DNA of 64,000 nt, from assembly GCF_000348925.1 (NCBI RefSeq), contig NZ_AODQ01000009.1, positions 1 to 64,000 of the forward strand. Direction: 5' to 3'. Of this stretch, positions 16,780 to 25,298 are shown in pieces. The stretch's first letter is position 1, and each line of letters starts with the position of its first letter. The DNA comes from Cesiribacter andamanensis AMV16 (GTDB lineage Bacteria > Bacteroidota > Bacteroidia > Cytophagales > Cyclobacteriaceae). The notes under the pieces were generated by a model. It was not told the origin of the DNA. It made no database searches and saw nothing but the letters and a program-made list of their open reading frames with translations. Made by a program: the position numbers and the translations under genes.

Positions 16780-18393
16780 ATGTATAAAAACACCAAATCC
16801 GCCGCCAAACTTCCTTTCTTTGTATTTCTGGGAGTAGCTGCAGGCCTGCTCCTGGGCGCCTCCATTACCGACCCCACCGCCAACAACCCCTTTAACAGTC
16901 TGTTGAAGTTCCGGGAAATTGTGACCCACATCGACCGCTACTATGTGGATGATGTGAATACCGAAGGCCTGGTAGAAGACGCCATTAAAGGGATGCTGGT
17001 AAAGCTGGACCCCCACTCGGTCTACATCCCCAAGGAAGATCTGCAAATCTCCAAATCGCAGCTGGAGGGCGAGTTTGATGGCATTGGCATTGAGTTTAAC
17101 CTGATCCGCGATACCATTGTAGTGGTAGCCCCTCTGGCGGGCGGGCCTTCCGAAACGGCCGGCCTGCAACCCAACGACCGCATTGTGCAGGTAAACGGCC
17201 AGCCGGTAGCCGGACGTGGCGTAAGCAACAAAGAAGTATTTAACCTGCTGCGCGGCCCCAAAGGCAGCAAGGTAGAGCTGGGTGTACTGCGCCGTGGCAA
17301 AGCCCAGGTGCAGCAGTTTACCGTAGTGCGCGATAAAATTCCGCAGCATTCCGTAGCGGCCACCTACATGGTTAACGATGAGGTGGGCTACATTAAGGTA
17401 ACCCGCTTTTCGGCCACCACCTATACCGAGTTCCGCAAGGCCATGGACGACCTGGCTGCCCAGGGCATGAAAAAACTGATCCTTGACCTGCAGGACAATC
17501 CCGGCGGCTACATGGACCGGGCCGTAAACATGGCCGATGAGTTCATCAGCGGCAACAAGATGATTGTGTATACCGATGGCAAAAAGAGCCGCTACGATAC
17601 GCAGTCCCGCGCTCAGCGCACCGGCATCTTTGAGCAGCAGCCCGTAATTGTGCTTATCAACGAAGGCAGCGCCTCCGCTTCCGAGATTGTGGCCGGCGCC
17701 CTGCAGGACAACGACCGGGCCCTGATCGTGGGCCGCCGCAGCTTTGGCAAAGGCCTGGTGCAGATGCCCATCAGCCTGAGCGACGGCTCCGAGCTGCGGC
17801 TGACCATTTCCCGCTACTTTACCCCCAGCGGCCGATCCATCCAGAAACCCTACAGCGCCGATGGCGAATATAGCAGCGACCTGAAGAACCGCTACGAGCA
17901 TGGCGAGTACTTTACGGCCGATAGCATCCGCTTTAGCGATACGCTGCGCTTTGAGACCAGCAAGGGCCGTGTGGTGTACGGCGGTGGCGGCATTATGCCC
18001 GATGTATTTGTGCCCCTGGACACTACCCAGAACAGCACCTACATGACCAAGCTGTTTCTTAACAATGCCGTAAACGAATATACCCTTAACTGGGCACAGG
18101 CCAACCGCGCCAAGCTGGAAAAAGGGGGCTTCAAAGACTATTACGCCCATTTTCAGGTAACAGATGCCATGCTGAAGGAGATTGTGAAAATGGGTGAGCG
18201 GGAAGGCACCCCCTTTGATGAAAAAGGATATACCCGCTCCAAAGAACTGCTGCGTACGCATGTAAAGGCCCTTATTGCCCGCAACATTTGGAAGAACAAC
18301 GGATATTATCCAATTTACAACCAGACTAGCAGAATTTTTCAGCAGGCCCTGCAGCGCTTCGATGAAGCTGCCGAGCTTGCCAGTAACCACTAA
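16780..18393 (+). CDS. C-terminal processing peptidase, S41 family
   Basis: 537 residues. An N-terminal membrane anchor (residues 11-27) is followed by a PDZ domain (about residues 90-170: GIGIEFNLIRDTIVVV, GLQPNDRIVQVNG) and the S41 catalytic domain. The Ser-Lys dyad is Ser299 in GSASASE and Lys324 in SFGKGLV. It acts in the periplasm, cutting proteins from the C-terminus for quality control or maturation. The hmgA start lies four bases after its stop, so the two are co-transcribed even though the functions seem unrelated. Confidence 0.95.
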   Translation: MYKNTKSAAKLPFFVFLGVAAGLLLGASITDPTANNPFNSLLKFREIVTHIDRYYVDDVNTEGLVEDAIKGMLVKLDPHSVYIPKEDLQISKSQLEGEFDGIGIEFNLIRDTIVVVAPLAGGPSETAGLQPNDRIVQVNGQPVAGRGVSNKEVFNLLRGPKGSKVELGVLRRGKAQVQQFTVVRDKIPQHSVAATYMVNDEVGYIKVTRFSATTYTEFRKAMDDLAAQGMKKLILDLQDNPGGYMDRAVNMADEFISGNKMIVYTDGKKSRYDTQSRAQRTGIFEQQPVIVLINEGSASASEIVAGALQDNDRALIVGRRSFGKGLVQMPISLSDGSELRLTISRYFTPSGRSIQKPYSADGEYSSDLKNRYEHGEYFTADSIRFSDTLRFETSKGRVVYGGGGIMPDVFVPLDTTQNSTYMTKLFLNNAVNEYTLNWAQANRAKLEKGGFKDYYAHFQVTDAMLKEIVKMGEREGTPFDEKGYTRSKELLRTHVKALIARNIWKNNGYYPIYNQTSRIFQQALQRFDEAAELASNH

Positions 18394-18397
18394 GGCC

Positions 18398-19564
18398 ATG
18401 TTTTATACCCGATTAGGCGAGCTTCCGCCCAAGCGCCACATCCAGTTTCGCCAGCCCGATGGCAGCCTGTATGCCGAAGAACTGGTAAGCTCCCGGGGCT
18501 TCTCCGGCGTGTACTCCAACCTCTACCATGTATACCCCCCCACCCGGGTAAAGCAGGTAGGCAAGCCGCAGCCCTTTGGCACTAAGATCAAGGAAGATTA
18601 CCCCCTGCTGCAGACGCACCTGAAAACTGCCGGCGAGGGTCTTACCGGCCATGATTACCTGCACGGCCGCCGCATGCTGATGAAGAACAGCGATGTGGCC
18701 ATCGGCATCTGCAACATACCGGCCGGCAGCCGCATGCCCTTTTTCTACAAAAATGCCGAGGCCGACGAGGTCATTTACATCCATGACGGCAGCGGGCGCC
18801 TCTACTCGCAGTTTGGGGTTATTGATGTGCGCAAAGGCGATTATGTGGTGATCCCCCGCACCACCATATACAGATTTGATTTTGATAACGAGGGGGATAT
18901 GGTGCGCCTGCTGGTAATTGAGGCGGCCAACCCTATTGAAACGCCCCAGCGCTACCGCAACGAGCTGGGCCAGTTGCTGGAGCACAGCCCCTTTGCCGAG
19001 CGGGACATACGCCCGCCGCATGAGCTCATTACCGAAACCGAAAAAGGCGATTACCTGGTAAAGATCAAGAAAGGCAATTACCTGCATCAGTACCACTACG
19101 AGCACAGCCCCATGGACCTGGTAGGCTGGGATGGCTACCTCTACCCCTTTGCCTTCTCTATCTACGACTTTGAGCCCATCACAGGGCGCATCCACCAGCC
19201 GCCGCCGGTGCACCAGACCTTCCACTCCGATGGCTTTGTGATCTGCTCCTTTGTGCCGCGCCTGTTCGATTACCATCCGCAGGCCATCCCGGCGCCCTAC
19301 AACCACTCCAACATCGATTCCGACGAGGTGCTCTTCTATGCCGAAGGCAACTTTATGAGCCGCAAGGGCATCGACAGGGGGTCGTTTACGCTGCATCCCG
19401 GCGGCCTGCCCCACGGACCCCATCCCGGAACGGTAGAAAAAAGCATTGGTAAGAAAGAGACCAACGAATATGCCGTAATGGTGGATACCTTCCGCCCCCT
19501 CTACCTCACCGAAGAAGCCATGGCCTATGTAGATGAGAACTACCCCATGAGCTGGACGGAGTAG
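18398..19564 (+). CDS. hmgA: Homogentisate 1,2-dioxygenase
   Basis: 388 residues from ATG 18398; the frame is open upstream but runs inside the protease gene. Conserved features are MFYTRLGELPPKRH, the cupin core (EADEVIYIHDGSGRL), HQTFHSDGFVICSFVPR, and LPHGPHPG near the end. The enzyme opens the ring of homogentisate in tyrosine and phenylalanine breakdown. No other gene of that pathway (hpd, fahA) is in the window. It ends in its own terminator. Confidence 0.92.
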   Translation: MFYTRLGELPPKRHIQFRQPDGSLYAEELVSSRGFSGVYSNLYHVYPPTRVKQVGKPQPFGTKIKEDYPLLQTHLKTAGEGLTGHDYLHGRRMLMKNSDVAIGICNIPAGSRMPFFYKNAEADEVIYIHDGSGRLYSQFGVIDVRKGDYVVIPRTTIYRFDFDNEGDMVRLLVIEAANPIETPQRYRNELGQLLEHSPFAERDIRPPHELITETEKGDYLVKIKKGNYLHQYHYEHSPMDLVGWDGYLYPFAFSIYDFEPITGRIHQPPPVHQTFHSDGFVICSFVPRLFDYHPQAIPAPYNHSNIDSDEVLFYAEGNFMSRKGIDRGSFTLHPGGLPHGPHPGTVEKSIGKKETNEYAVMVDTFRPLYLTEEAMAYVDENYPMSWTE

Positions 19565-19580
19565 GCCCAGCTTATTCATT

Positions 19581-19623
19581 AAAAGCACAGGAGCTGGTAG
19601 AATTTACCAGCTCCTGTGCTTTT
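19581..19623. terminator. Terminator after hmgA, shared by convergent genes
   Basis: A perfect 19-bp stem (arm AAAAGCACAGGAGCTGGTA at 19581-19599, partner at 19605-19623) with a GAATT loop and A/T ends on both sides, so it can work in both directions. Confidence 0.88.
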
Positions 19624-19640
19624 TTACCCCAGCCTTTTTC

Positions 19641-19692
19641 CTATTCAGATTGATATTTGATCTCATTGTAGTGCTGCACCAGCAGCACTACA
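19641..19692 (-). pseudogene. 3' remnant of a third copy of the secreted paralog family
   Basis: Read on the minus strand just beyond the stop of the next gene, 17 codons give NVVLLVQHYNEIKYQSE and then TAG (19641-19643). This matches the tails of the two neighbours, DVLRIVAYFNEIKQQAAE and DLLRVVQYYNEIKDRSN. The remnant has no body, so it is the end of a lost copy, perhaps removed by recombination between tandem genes. Confidence 0.75.
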
Positions 19693-20478
19693 TTATTCAG
19701 CAGCTTGTTGTTTGATCTCATTAAAATAAGCCACAATTCGCAAAACATCTCCCGGCTTTCGAAGACTCAATCGGTTTTTAGTTATAAATGCGTTTATCCG
19801 CTTCTCTTCATCCTGCATCAACTCCTGCAGCACTTTTTTTTGAGGATTACGAAGATAAACCGGCTGAGTATTCATTGGCGTTGGCTCATTATACCGTTGA
19901 ACAAAAGTAGTTGGTGTAATCAGATAGATAGTCAAATAAGGAACTGTTACATTATTTGCCTCTATAACCTGAAAACTTGCAAAGTTTGTAAATAGAGGAT
20001 TATAGCTACTGAACCCTTTTATGCCGCTATAATCCTCAGGAATAGCCTTATCAATATTTTCCTGAATAACCGCCCTATTTTCATACACAAGGTTTTGCTT
20101 GACATCATATTCTAATTTTTGCAATGCCAGCATATACTCACCTTCTACCAATGCCTCAAAAAAGCGAAATTCAACCTTGTTTTTAGCTGGGAAATAAGGC
20201 AATGCGTAAAATGTACGCATAGTATTTATCCGTTCATCATAAACCCAAAAAAGCCTAATCTGTCGAGCATCATAATCAAAGGGGGTGTTATTAATATAAA
20301 TTTGAAGTACATCATTTGTTGCTTCAGAAGAGAACTTGATGTAACCCTGCATCTGCGTTCCTGTTTTTAGTTCCACCCCGCCCTCATACCACATCCATTT
20401 TCCTATCTCTGTCTGGCCATATAAGGTTCCCGAAGAAAAGAAAAACAGGAAGAATGATAAAAGTTGCTTACTAGTCAT
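19693..20478 (-). CDS. Secreted protein of unknown function, paralog A
   Basis: 261 residues from ATG 20478 (MTSKQLLSFFLFFFSSGTLYG signal peptide). The mature part starts with GKWMWYEGGVELKTGTQMQGYIKF and has FDYDARQIRLFWVYDE, RTFYALPYFP and the conserved end NEIK. The same pattern occurs in the gene at 20662, so the two are tandem paralogs on the same strand. No known domain is recognised; the GVELKTGTQ.QG.I pattern suggests a beta-rich fold. This copy is far more AT-rich than its paralog and the surrounding genes, which may reflect transfer or different age. Confidence 0.75.
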   Translation of the reverse strand: MTSKQLLSFFLFFFSSGTLYGQTEIGKWMWYEGGVELKTGTQMQGYIKFSSEATNDVLQIYINNTPFDYDARQIRLFWVYDERINTMRTFYALPYFPAKNKVEFRFFEALVEGEYMLALQKLEYDVKQNLVYENRAVIQENIDKAIPEDYSGIKGFSSYNPLFTNFASFQVIEANNVTVPYLTIYLITPTTFVQRYNEPTPMNTQPVYLRNPQKKVLQELMQDEEKRINAFITKNRLSLRKPGDVLRIVAYFNEIKQQAAE

Positions 20479-20604
20479 GCATTTAGAGTAAGAAGACAAA
20501 TGTATTTTTAACAAACAGCACAAGCAATTATTGTGCCTATATTGTTACGGCATGTAGATAACTTGATGTTTTTATTACTCAATAACCCATACCACTAGAA
20601 GCAA

Positions 20605-20634
20605 AAAAGGAGCCTGCATACGCCGGCTCCTTTT
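20605..20634 (-). terminator. Terminator of paralog B
   Basis: A 10-bp stem AAAAGGAGCC (20605-20614) with GGCTCCTTTT (20625-20634); read on the minus strand it is followed by a T tract. Confidence 0.8.
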
Positions 20635-20661
20635 CATTTGGATTAACTCAACCTAAAACAC

Positions 20662-21387
20662 TCAATTCGAGCGATCTTTAATTTCGTTGTAGTACTGCAC
20701 CACCCGTAACAGGTCCTGGCGCTTGCGTACATCCAGCTTGTTCTGGCTGATGAAGGCATCTACCTGGCTGCGCTTGTCCCGCACCAGCTGCATGAGCATA
20801 TCGGGATTGGGCTTGCGGAAGCGCACCTCCTGGCTGGCCAGGGAAGTAGGCTGGTTGTAGGCTTCTATGTGACTATCGGGGGTAACCAGGTAAATGGTTT
20901 CATAGGGCACCACCACCGAGTAGCCCCGCATGGCGTTGCGATCATACCAGCTGGGAATGTAATGCCCGCGGTACATATAGGGATTGCGGGGCTGGCGGGT
21001 TTCGGTCCGGAACTCGGTTTTGCTCAGGGCTGTCAGATAGCCCCCCTCCAAGAGCGTTTCGAAGAACAGCATGATCTCATGCCCGCTGCCTTCTGGGGTA
21101 AAGGGCAGCGAGTAAAAGGTGCGGGTAATGCCCAGCTGATCGTCATAAAAGCGAAAGAATACCACCTGGTTGGCATCGTACGAAAGCGTACGTCCATCGG
21201 TGCGGATCTGCAGCAGGGCGGCTTTAAAATCAGAATAGTAGCTGATGGCCCCCTGCAGGCGCTGGCCCGTTTCCAGCTCAACCATCCCCTTAAACCAGAG
21301 ATCGCCCCTTTGCTGGGCAGAAGCCGGAGCTGCACCAACACCTATCAACAGAAAAAGCACCAGCAGGTGTATAAAGTTTATTCGCAT
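20662..21387 (-). CDS. Secreted protein of unknown function, paralog B
   Basis: 241 residues. A signal peptide (LLVLFLLIGVGAAPASAQQ) precedes LWFKGMVELETGQRLQGAISYYSD, LSYDANQVVFFRFYDDQ, RTFYSLPFTPEGSG and VVQYYNEIKDRSN, all alignable with paralog A. Its GC content matches the surrounding genome. I do not recognise the family; a tandem family of small exported beta-rich proteins is all that can be said. Separate terminators indicate separate transcription from paralog A. Confidence 0.8.
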   Translation of the reverse strand: MRINFIHLLVLFLLIGVGAAPASAQQRGDLWFKGMVELETGQRLQGAISYYSDFKAALLQIRTDGRTLSYDANQVVFFRFYDDQLGITRTFYSLPFTPEGSGHEIMLFFETLLEGGYLTALSKTEFRTETRQPRNPYMYRGHYIPSWYDRNAMRGYSVVVPYETIYLVTPDSHIEAYNQPTSLASQEVRFRKPNPDMLMQLVRDKRSQVDAFISQNKLDVRKRQDLLRVVQYYNEIKDRSN

Positions 21388-21494
21388 CGAGCGTCTATTT
21401 AGGAGTTTATTCTCAGTTTTTATAACGAAAACAGAGCAAAAAACGTGCTAGTTATCTACCATACCCTAAAACAAAAATAGTATCTTTCACTGTC

Positions 21495-22241
21495 ATGCAG
21501 CTGCCAGTTCCCAGTTTATCTCCTTCTGCCCCCCTGGTACTTTTTAGCCTTTTTCAGCTGGAGAAGGGCCATCGCCTGTGGGCGCTGCGTAAAATGGGAC
21601 TTTCCTCCTTTCTGTTACCCCCCTCTGCTGCCATGCCCTTCGGGCTGATGCTGGGGGTTGGCAAAGGCTTTGGCCTGGACCCGGACTGGGACCGCTATGC
21701 CCTGCTGAGCAGCTGGCGACGCCCGGAGGAAGCGTATGATTTCCTGGAAAAGAATCGGCTGGCGCAGCAACTGCAGCATAAAAGCCGGGAGCGCTGGTCG
21801 GTGCTGATGCAGCCTGTGGTGGCCAAAGGTGAATGGGGTGGCAAAAACCCTTTTCTGCCCGCCGCCCCTCCGCTGGAGGCCGGGGAACCTGTGGTGGTAC
21901 TTACCAGAGCCACCATTCGCCCCACTCGCATGCTGGAGTTCTGGCGGCAGGTGCCTCCGGTGAGCCTTTCCACCCAACAGGCCCCGGGGCTGCTGGCCAA
22001 GATCGGCATTGGTGAGCTGCCCGTAGTGCAGCAGGCCACGCTGAGTGTATGGGAGAATAAGGAAAAGCTGGAAGGTTTTGCCTACCATATGCAGCAACAC
22101 CGGGCCGTTATTGGCCAGACCCGACGCCGCAACTGGTACAGCGAAGAGCTGTTTGCCCGCTTCCGTCCTCTCTGGACGCAGGGAAGCTGGTCAGGGCAGC
22201 AGGTGCTTCCCCAGCTAAATACTCCCCTTAAATCGTCCTAA
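21495..22241 (+). CDS. Spheroidene monooxygenase (CrtA)-like protein
   Basis: 248 residues. Motifs remembered for CrtA are present in order: LTRATIRPTRMLEFW, LLAKIGIGELPVVQQATLSVWENKE, and NWYSEELFARFRPLWTQGSW near the end. CrtA oxygenates acyclic carotenoids. Here the N-terminus (FQLEKGHRLWALRKMGLSSFLLPPSAAMPFGLMLGVGKGFG) also agrees. A TATCTTTC box, one mismatch from the promoter consensus, lies at about 21480. No other carotenoid gene is in the window, so the substrate is uncertain. Confidence 0.75.
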   Translation: MQLPVPSLSPSAPLVLFSLFQLEKGHRLWALRKMGLSSFLLPPSAAMPFGLMLGVGKGFGLDPDWDRYALLSSWRRPEEAYDFLEKNRLAQQLQHKSRERWSVLMQPVVAKGEWGGKNPFLPAAPPLEAGEPVVVLTRATIRPTRMLEFWRQVPPVSLSTQQAPGLLAKIGIGELPVVQQATLSVWENKEKLEGFAYHMQQHRAVIGQTRRRNWYSEELFARFRPLWTQGSWSGQQVLPQLNTPLKSS

Positions 22242-22284
22242 GCTCTTTTTCTTCACCCTTTTATGGAATAGGGATCCTAAATTA

Positions 22285-22328
22285 ATAACTAAAATATTAG
22301 TTATAAAACTAAACATTTAGTATGTTTG
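22285..22328 (+). promoter_or_regulatory. Promoter with two BlaI-type operator dyads
   Basis: Two inverted repeats, ATAACTAA...TTAGTTAT (22285-22304) and ACTAAA..TTTAGT (22308-22321), share the half-site ACTAA. The second touches a perfect TAnnTTTG box (TATGTTTG, 22321-22328). A repressor bound there would block RNA polymerase, fitting autoregulation by the BlaI protein coded 36 bp later. Confidence 0.72.
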
Positions 22329-22363
22329 ATTACTTCTACTAGAAACTTACCCCCTTAGCCCCC

Positions 22364-22744
22364 ATGAAGGAATTAACCAAAGCGGAAGAGCAGGTGATGC
22401 AGCTGCTCTGGCAACAGGAAAAAGCCTTTGTAAAAGACCTGGTGGCAGCCATGCCTGAGCCCAAACCCGCCTACAATACGGTATCAACCATTGTGCGCAT
22501 CCTGGAAACCAAGGGCTTTGTAGCGCACCAGGCCTATGGCAAAACGCATGAGTACTACCCCCTCATCACAAAAGATGACTACCGCTCCTTTTATCTGAAG
22601 AGCATGGTCAGCACCTATTTCGGGGGCTCGTTTCAGAAGCTGGTTTCCTTCTTTGCCAAAGACAACGACCTGGATGTGCAGGAACTGGAAGAGCTGATGA
22701 AGCATGCCAAACAAGAATTAGATAACCCCAAAGGCGATGACTAA
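22364..22744 (+). CDS. BlaI/MecI/CopY-family transcriptional repressor
   Basis: 126 residues. A winged helix (TKAEEQVMQLLWQQEKAFVKDLVAAMP...YNTVSTIVRILETKGFVAHQAYGKTHEYYPLI) is followed by the helical dimerisation tail. It overlaps the next gene by 8 bp (GATGACTAA/ATGACTAAC), the usual blaI-blaR1 arrangement in which the membrane sensor relieves repression by proteolysis. The paired dyads upstream are its likely operators. No beta-lactamase gene is nearby, so the signal is probably not an antibiotic. Confidence 0.93.
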   Translation: MKELTKAEEQVMQLLWQQEKAFVKDLVAAMPEPKPAYNTVSTIVRILETKGFVAHQAYGKTHEYYPLITKDDYRSFYLKSMVSTYFGGSFQKLVSFFAKDNDLDVQELEELMKHAKQELDNPKGDD

Positions 22745-24161
22745 CATAGTTCCCTACCTCCTTACCGCCAGTGTGCTGCTGGCCGTGCTCTATGCGGGCT
22801 ACTATGTATTTCTGCGCAACCAGAAAGCCTTTGCCTTTACCCGCTTTTACCTGCTGGGCAGCCTGTTCCTTTCCCTGCTGCATCCCCTGTTAAGCGGACT
22901 GCTGCCTGGTACTTCTCTGGCATCCGGCACAATACCCCTGGAATTTTCCGAACAGTATCTACCGGCCCTGGTGATATCACCAACCCATGAAGCGATCTAT
23001 CCGGCTCCCTATTCTCTTCTGCTATGGGGCTATCTGGCAGGTTGCGGGCTTGCAGGCATGCTGTTTCTTGTTCGCCTGACAAAGCTGGGGCTTGCCCTTC
23101 GGCAATTGCGCTTTCGGCCCGGCCCGGACGGTTTTTGGGTAGCGCACACCAGGAGCAAACAATCTACCTACTCCTTTTTCCATTACCTGGCCCTTAATCC
23201 GGCGCACTTCAGCAGTCCGGAAGAATACCAGCTGGTATTGCAGCATGAGCAAGCCCATGCCCGCCAGTGGCACTCGGCCGATGTGCTGCTGGGGGAGCTG
23301 GCAACCATCATCCTCTGGTTTCACCCCGGCATCTACCTGCTCAACCGGGCGCTGCGCCAGACCCACGAGCACCTGGCCGATGCCGCCGTGATAATGGGCG
23401 CTGCTTCCGCCCGCAGTTACATCAATTTAATGGCCCGGCAGGGCCTGGCCGCTGCCGGTTTCTCCCTAAGCAGTCATTTTTTTCAATCGTTTACCATAAA
23501 CAGAATTCGCATGATCAACAACCCAAAAAACACCTTTGCAGCTTGGCGGCTGGCAGCTCCTCTGCTCATAGCCGCATCGCTTACTGCCTTTGTCGCCTGC
23601 GAGAAAGAAAGCCAGCTGCCACCCCCTCCGCCCCCCTCAGAAATATATGCCTCTGAAAACACTCCACCCCCTCCACCTCCTGTTGAAATTCAGACTGATC
23701 TTCCCAATCCTCCTATAAACTTGGCCACACATGGCTTACATGAGTTTAGGAATGGAGCGGATGTTAAAGTAGAATTTGAGACACTACCAGAAGGAGGTAT
23801 GCAGGACTTCTATCTGCAACTGAAGAACAACATTCGTTATCCAAAGGAAGCCTTGGACAATGGTATAGAGGGAACCACCTATATTAGCTTTGTAGTAGAT
23901 GTTAACGGAAATGTGGAATCAGCAGAATCTATAGAAGGTAGAGAATTGGGGTACGGGTTAGATGAAGAAGCCATCCGGGTAATCAAAAGCTCTAAATGGA
24001 CCCCAGCCAAAAATGAAGGAAAAGCCGTAAAGCAGCGCAAGGTCTTGCCGGTAAAGTTTACACTCGATAAAGAAGCAAGCCAAAAACAGGCCAACAATAA
24101 AACGAGTGTCCGGTTCAAACAGCTCTTAAAGCTTCCCGTACAGTCACAGGACGCCTGTTAA
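22737..24161 (+). CDS. M56 (BlaR1-like) membrane metallopeptidase fused to a TonB C-terminal domain
   Basis: 474 residues. The first 250 residues have three to four membrane helices with the zinc motif HEQAH (His170, Glu171, His174) in a BlaR1/MecR1-type peptidase. A further helix (about 268-286) ends in VACEKESQ, then a proline-rich spacer (PPPPPPSE, PPPPPPVE), then a TonB-type domain (YPKEALDNGIEGTTYISFVVDVNGNVE...) from about residue 365. The layout suggests a sensor-transducer that links an envelope event to BlaI release, or energy transfer to an outer-membrane receptor. Codon use in the last third is more AT-rich than in the first two thirds. Confidence 0.9.
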   Translation: MTNIVPYLLTASVLLAVLYAGYYVFLRNQKAFAFTRFYLLGSLFLSLLHPLLSGLLPGTSLASGTIPLEFSEQYLPALVISPTHEAIYPAPYSLLLWGYLAGCGLAGMLFLVRLTKLGLALRQLRFRPGPDGFWVAHTRSKQSTYSFFHYLALNPAHFSSPEEYQLVLQHEQAHARQWHSADVLLGELATIILWFHPGIYLLNRALRQTHEHLADAAVIMGAASARSYINLMARQGLAAAGFSLSSHFFQSFTINRIRMINNPKNTFAAWRLAAPLLIAASLTAFVACEKESQLPPPPPPSEIYASENTPPPPPPVEIQTDLPNPPINLATHGLHEFRNGADVKVEFETLPEGGMQDFYLQLKNNIRYPKEALDNGIEGTTYISFVVDVNGNVESAESIEGRELGYGLDEEAIRVIKSSKWTPAKNEGKAVKQRKVLPVKFTLDKEASQKQANNKTSVRFKQLLKLPVQSQDAC

Positions 24162-24201
24162 CGTTGAGGAGTGTAGTTGATAGACTATTTCTATCCATCA
24201 A

Positions 24202-24238
24202 GCAGAAAAAAAGGCCGGTAATTCACCAGCCTTTCTGC
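24202..24238 (+). terminator. Terminator-like hairpin after the M56/TonB gene
   Basis: An imperfect stem GCAGAAA...GGC with GCC...TTTCTGC around AATTC; 40 bp after the stop. Confidence 0.55.
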
Positions 24239-24287
24239 GTTAACCATTGTGTAATCCGAATCAGCTCACTAGTAAGTGCTCCTTGTT

Positions 24288-24330
24288 CGTCATTTCGGCG
24301 AAGGCGGCCGCCGCCTTCGCCGAAATGACG
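24288..24330. repeat. Perfect 43-bp palindrome
   Basis: Two 21-bp arms (left arm begins CGTCATTTCGGCGAAGG) are perfect reverse complements around one base. There is no T tract, so it is unlikely to be an ordinary terminator. It shares the GTCATTTCG start with the element at 46883 and may be a dispersed repeat. Confidence 0.75.
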
Positions 24331-24393
24331 GCTCATAGGTAGCTATGGATGTTGATATTAGCGCACAAAGCAACAGATTAACCTACATACCTA

Positions 24394-25224
24394 TTAACCA
24401 AGCTTCTTCGCCTCATTCCAATACACATCCATCTCGGCCAGCGTCATGTCGCTCAGGTTCTTGCCGGCTTTGGCGGCTTGCTGCTCCAGGTACTGAAAGC
24501 GGCGAATGAATTTTTTGTTGGTGCGTTCCAGGGCTTCTTCAGGATTAATACCGGCAAAACGGGCGTAATTGATCAGGGAGAACAGCAGATCGCCGAATTC
24601 TGACTGGGCCCGCTCCTGATCGATGGGCTGGTCGGATGCGGCATTGAACTCGCTCCTGAACTCCTGCATCTCTTCCTCTACCTTCTCCCACACCTGCTCC
24701 TTTTCTTCCCAGTCGAAGCCTACGCCCCGGGCCTTTTCCTGGATGCGCATGGCCTTTACCAGGGCCGGCAGCGAGCGGGGCACCCCGCCCAAGACTGATT
24801 TTGGCGCATCGTCCACCCCTTTTTCCTTTAACTTGATCTTTTCCCAATTGGCCTTTACGGTTTCTTCGTCGTGGGCCTCCACATCGCCATAGATGTGCGG
24901 GTGGCGGTGAATGAGCTTCTCGCAGACCCCATTCAGTACATCGCCTATATCAAAGGCGCCTTCTTCATCCCCAATTTTGGCATAAAAAGCCAGGTGTAGC
25001 ATCAGGTCGCCCAGCTCTTTTTTGATCTCCGGCAGGTCCCGCTCAATGATGGCATCCGACAGCTCGTAGGTTTCTTCTATGGTGAGGTGGCGCAGGCTTT
25101 CAAGGGTCTGCTTTTTGTCCCAGGGGCAATTCAGGCGCAGTTCGTCCATGATGGTGAGCAGGCGGTCAAAGGCCTGTAATTTCTCAGTGCGGCGGCTATC
25201 GGCAGGGGGGGTAATCAGGGGCAT
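24394..25224 (-). CDS. mazG: Nucleoside triphosphate pyrophosphohydrolase MazG
   Basis: 276 residues from ATG 25224; an earlier in-frame ATG at 25263 is possible. Two MazG helical-bundle halves are visible: LNCPWDKKQTLESLRHLTIEETYELSDAI with ELGDLMLHLAF, and the second with EFGDLLFSLINYARF. The EExxE...ExxD metal sites are intact. The enzyme removes non-canonical NTPs and lowers ppGpp-linked pools. Divergent from the small membrane protein at 25299. Confidence 0.95.
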   Translation of the reverse strand: MPLITPPADSRRTEKLQAFDRLLTIMDELRLNCPWDKKQTLESLRHLTIEETYELSDAIIERDLPEIKKELGDLMLHLAFYAKIGDEEGAFDIGDVLNGVCEKLIHRHPHIYGDVEAHDEETVKANWEKIKLKEKGVDDAPKSVLGGVPRSLPALVKAMRIQEKARGVGFDWEEKEQVWEKVEEEMQEFRSEFNAASDQPIDQERAQSEFGDLLFSLINYARFAGINPEEALERTNKKFIRRFQYLEQQAAKAGKNLSDMTLAEMDVYWNEAKKLG

Positions 25225-25274
25225 AGGCGTAAGAAACTTTGCGGGAAAAACATTCGTTTTCACTCTAAAGAGCG

Positions 25275-25282
25275 TAAATTTG
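25275..25282 (+). promoter_or_regulatory. -7 box of the small membrane protein gene
   Basis: TAAATTTG, a perfect TAnnTTTG, ends 16 nt before the ATG; a very short leader is expected. Confidence 0.5.
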
Positions 25283-25298
25283 TAAATAAAAAAGGACT

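Noticed and set aside
16771-18399. A 542-codon open frame antisense to the C-terminal processing protease.
   Set aside because: It is a shadow of a high-GC codon pattern; its translation is low-complexity Gly/Ala/His and the sense strand has a full catalytic protein.
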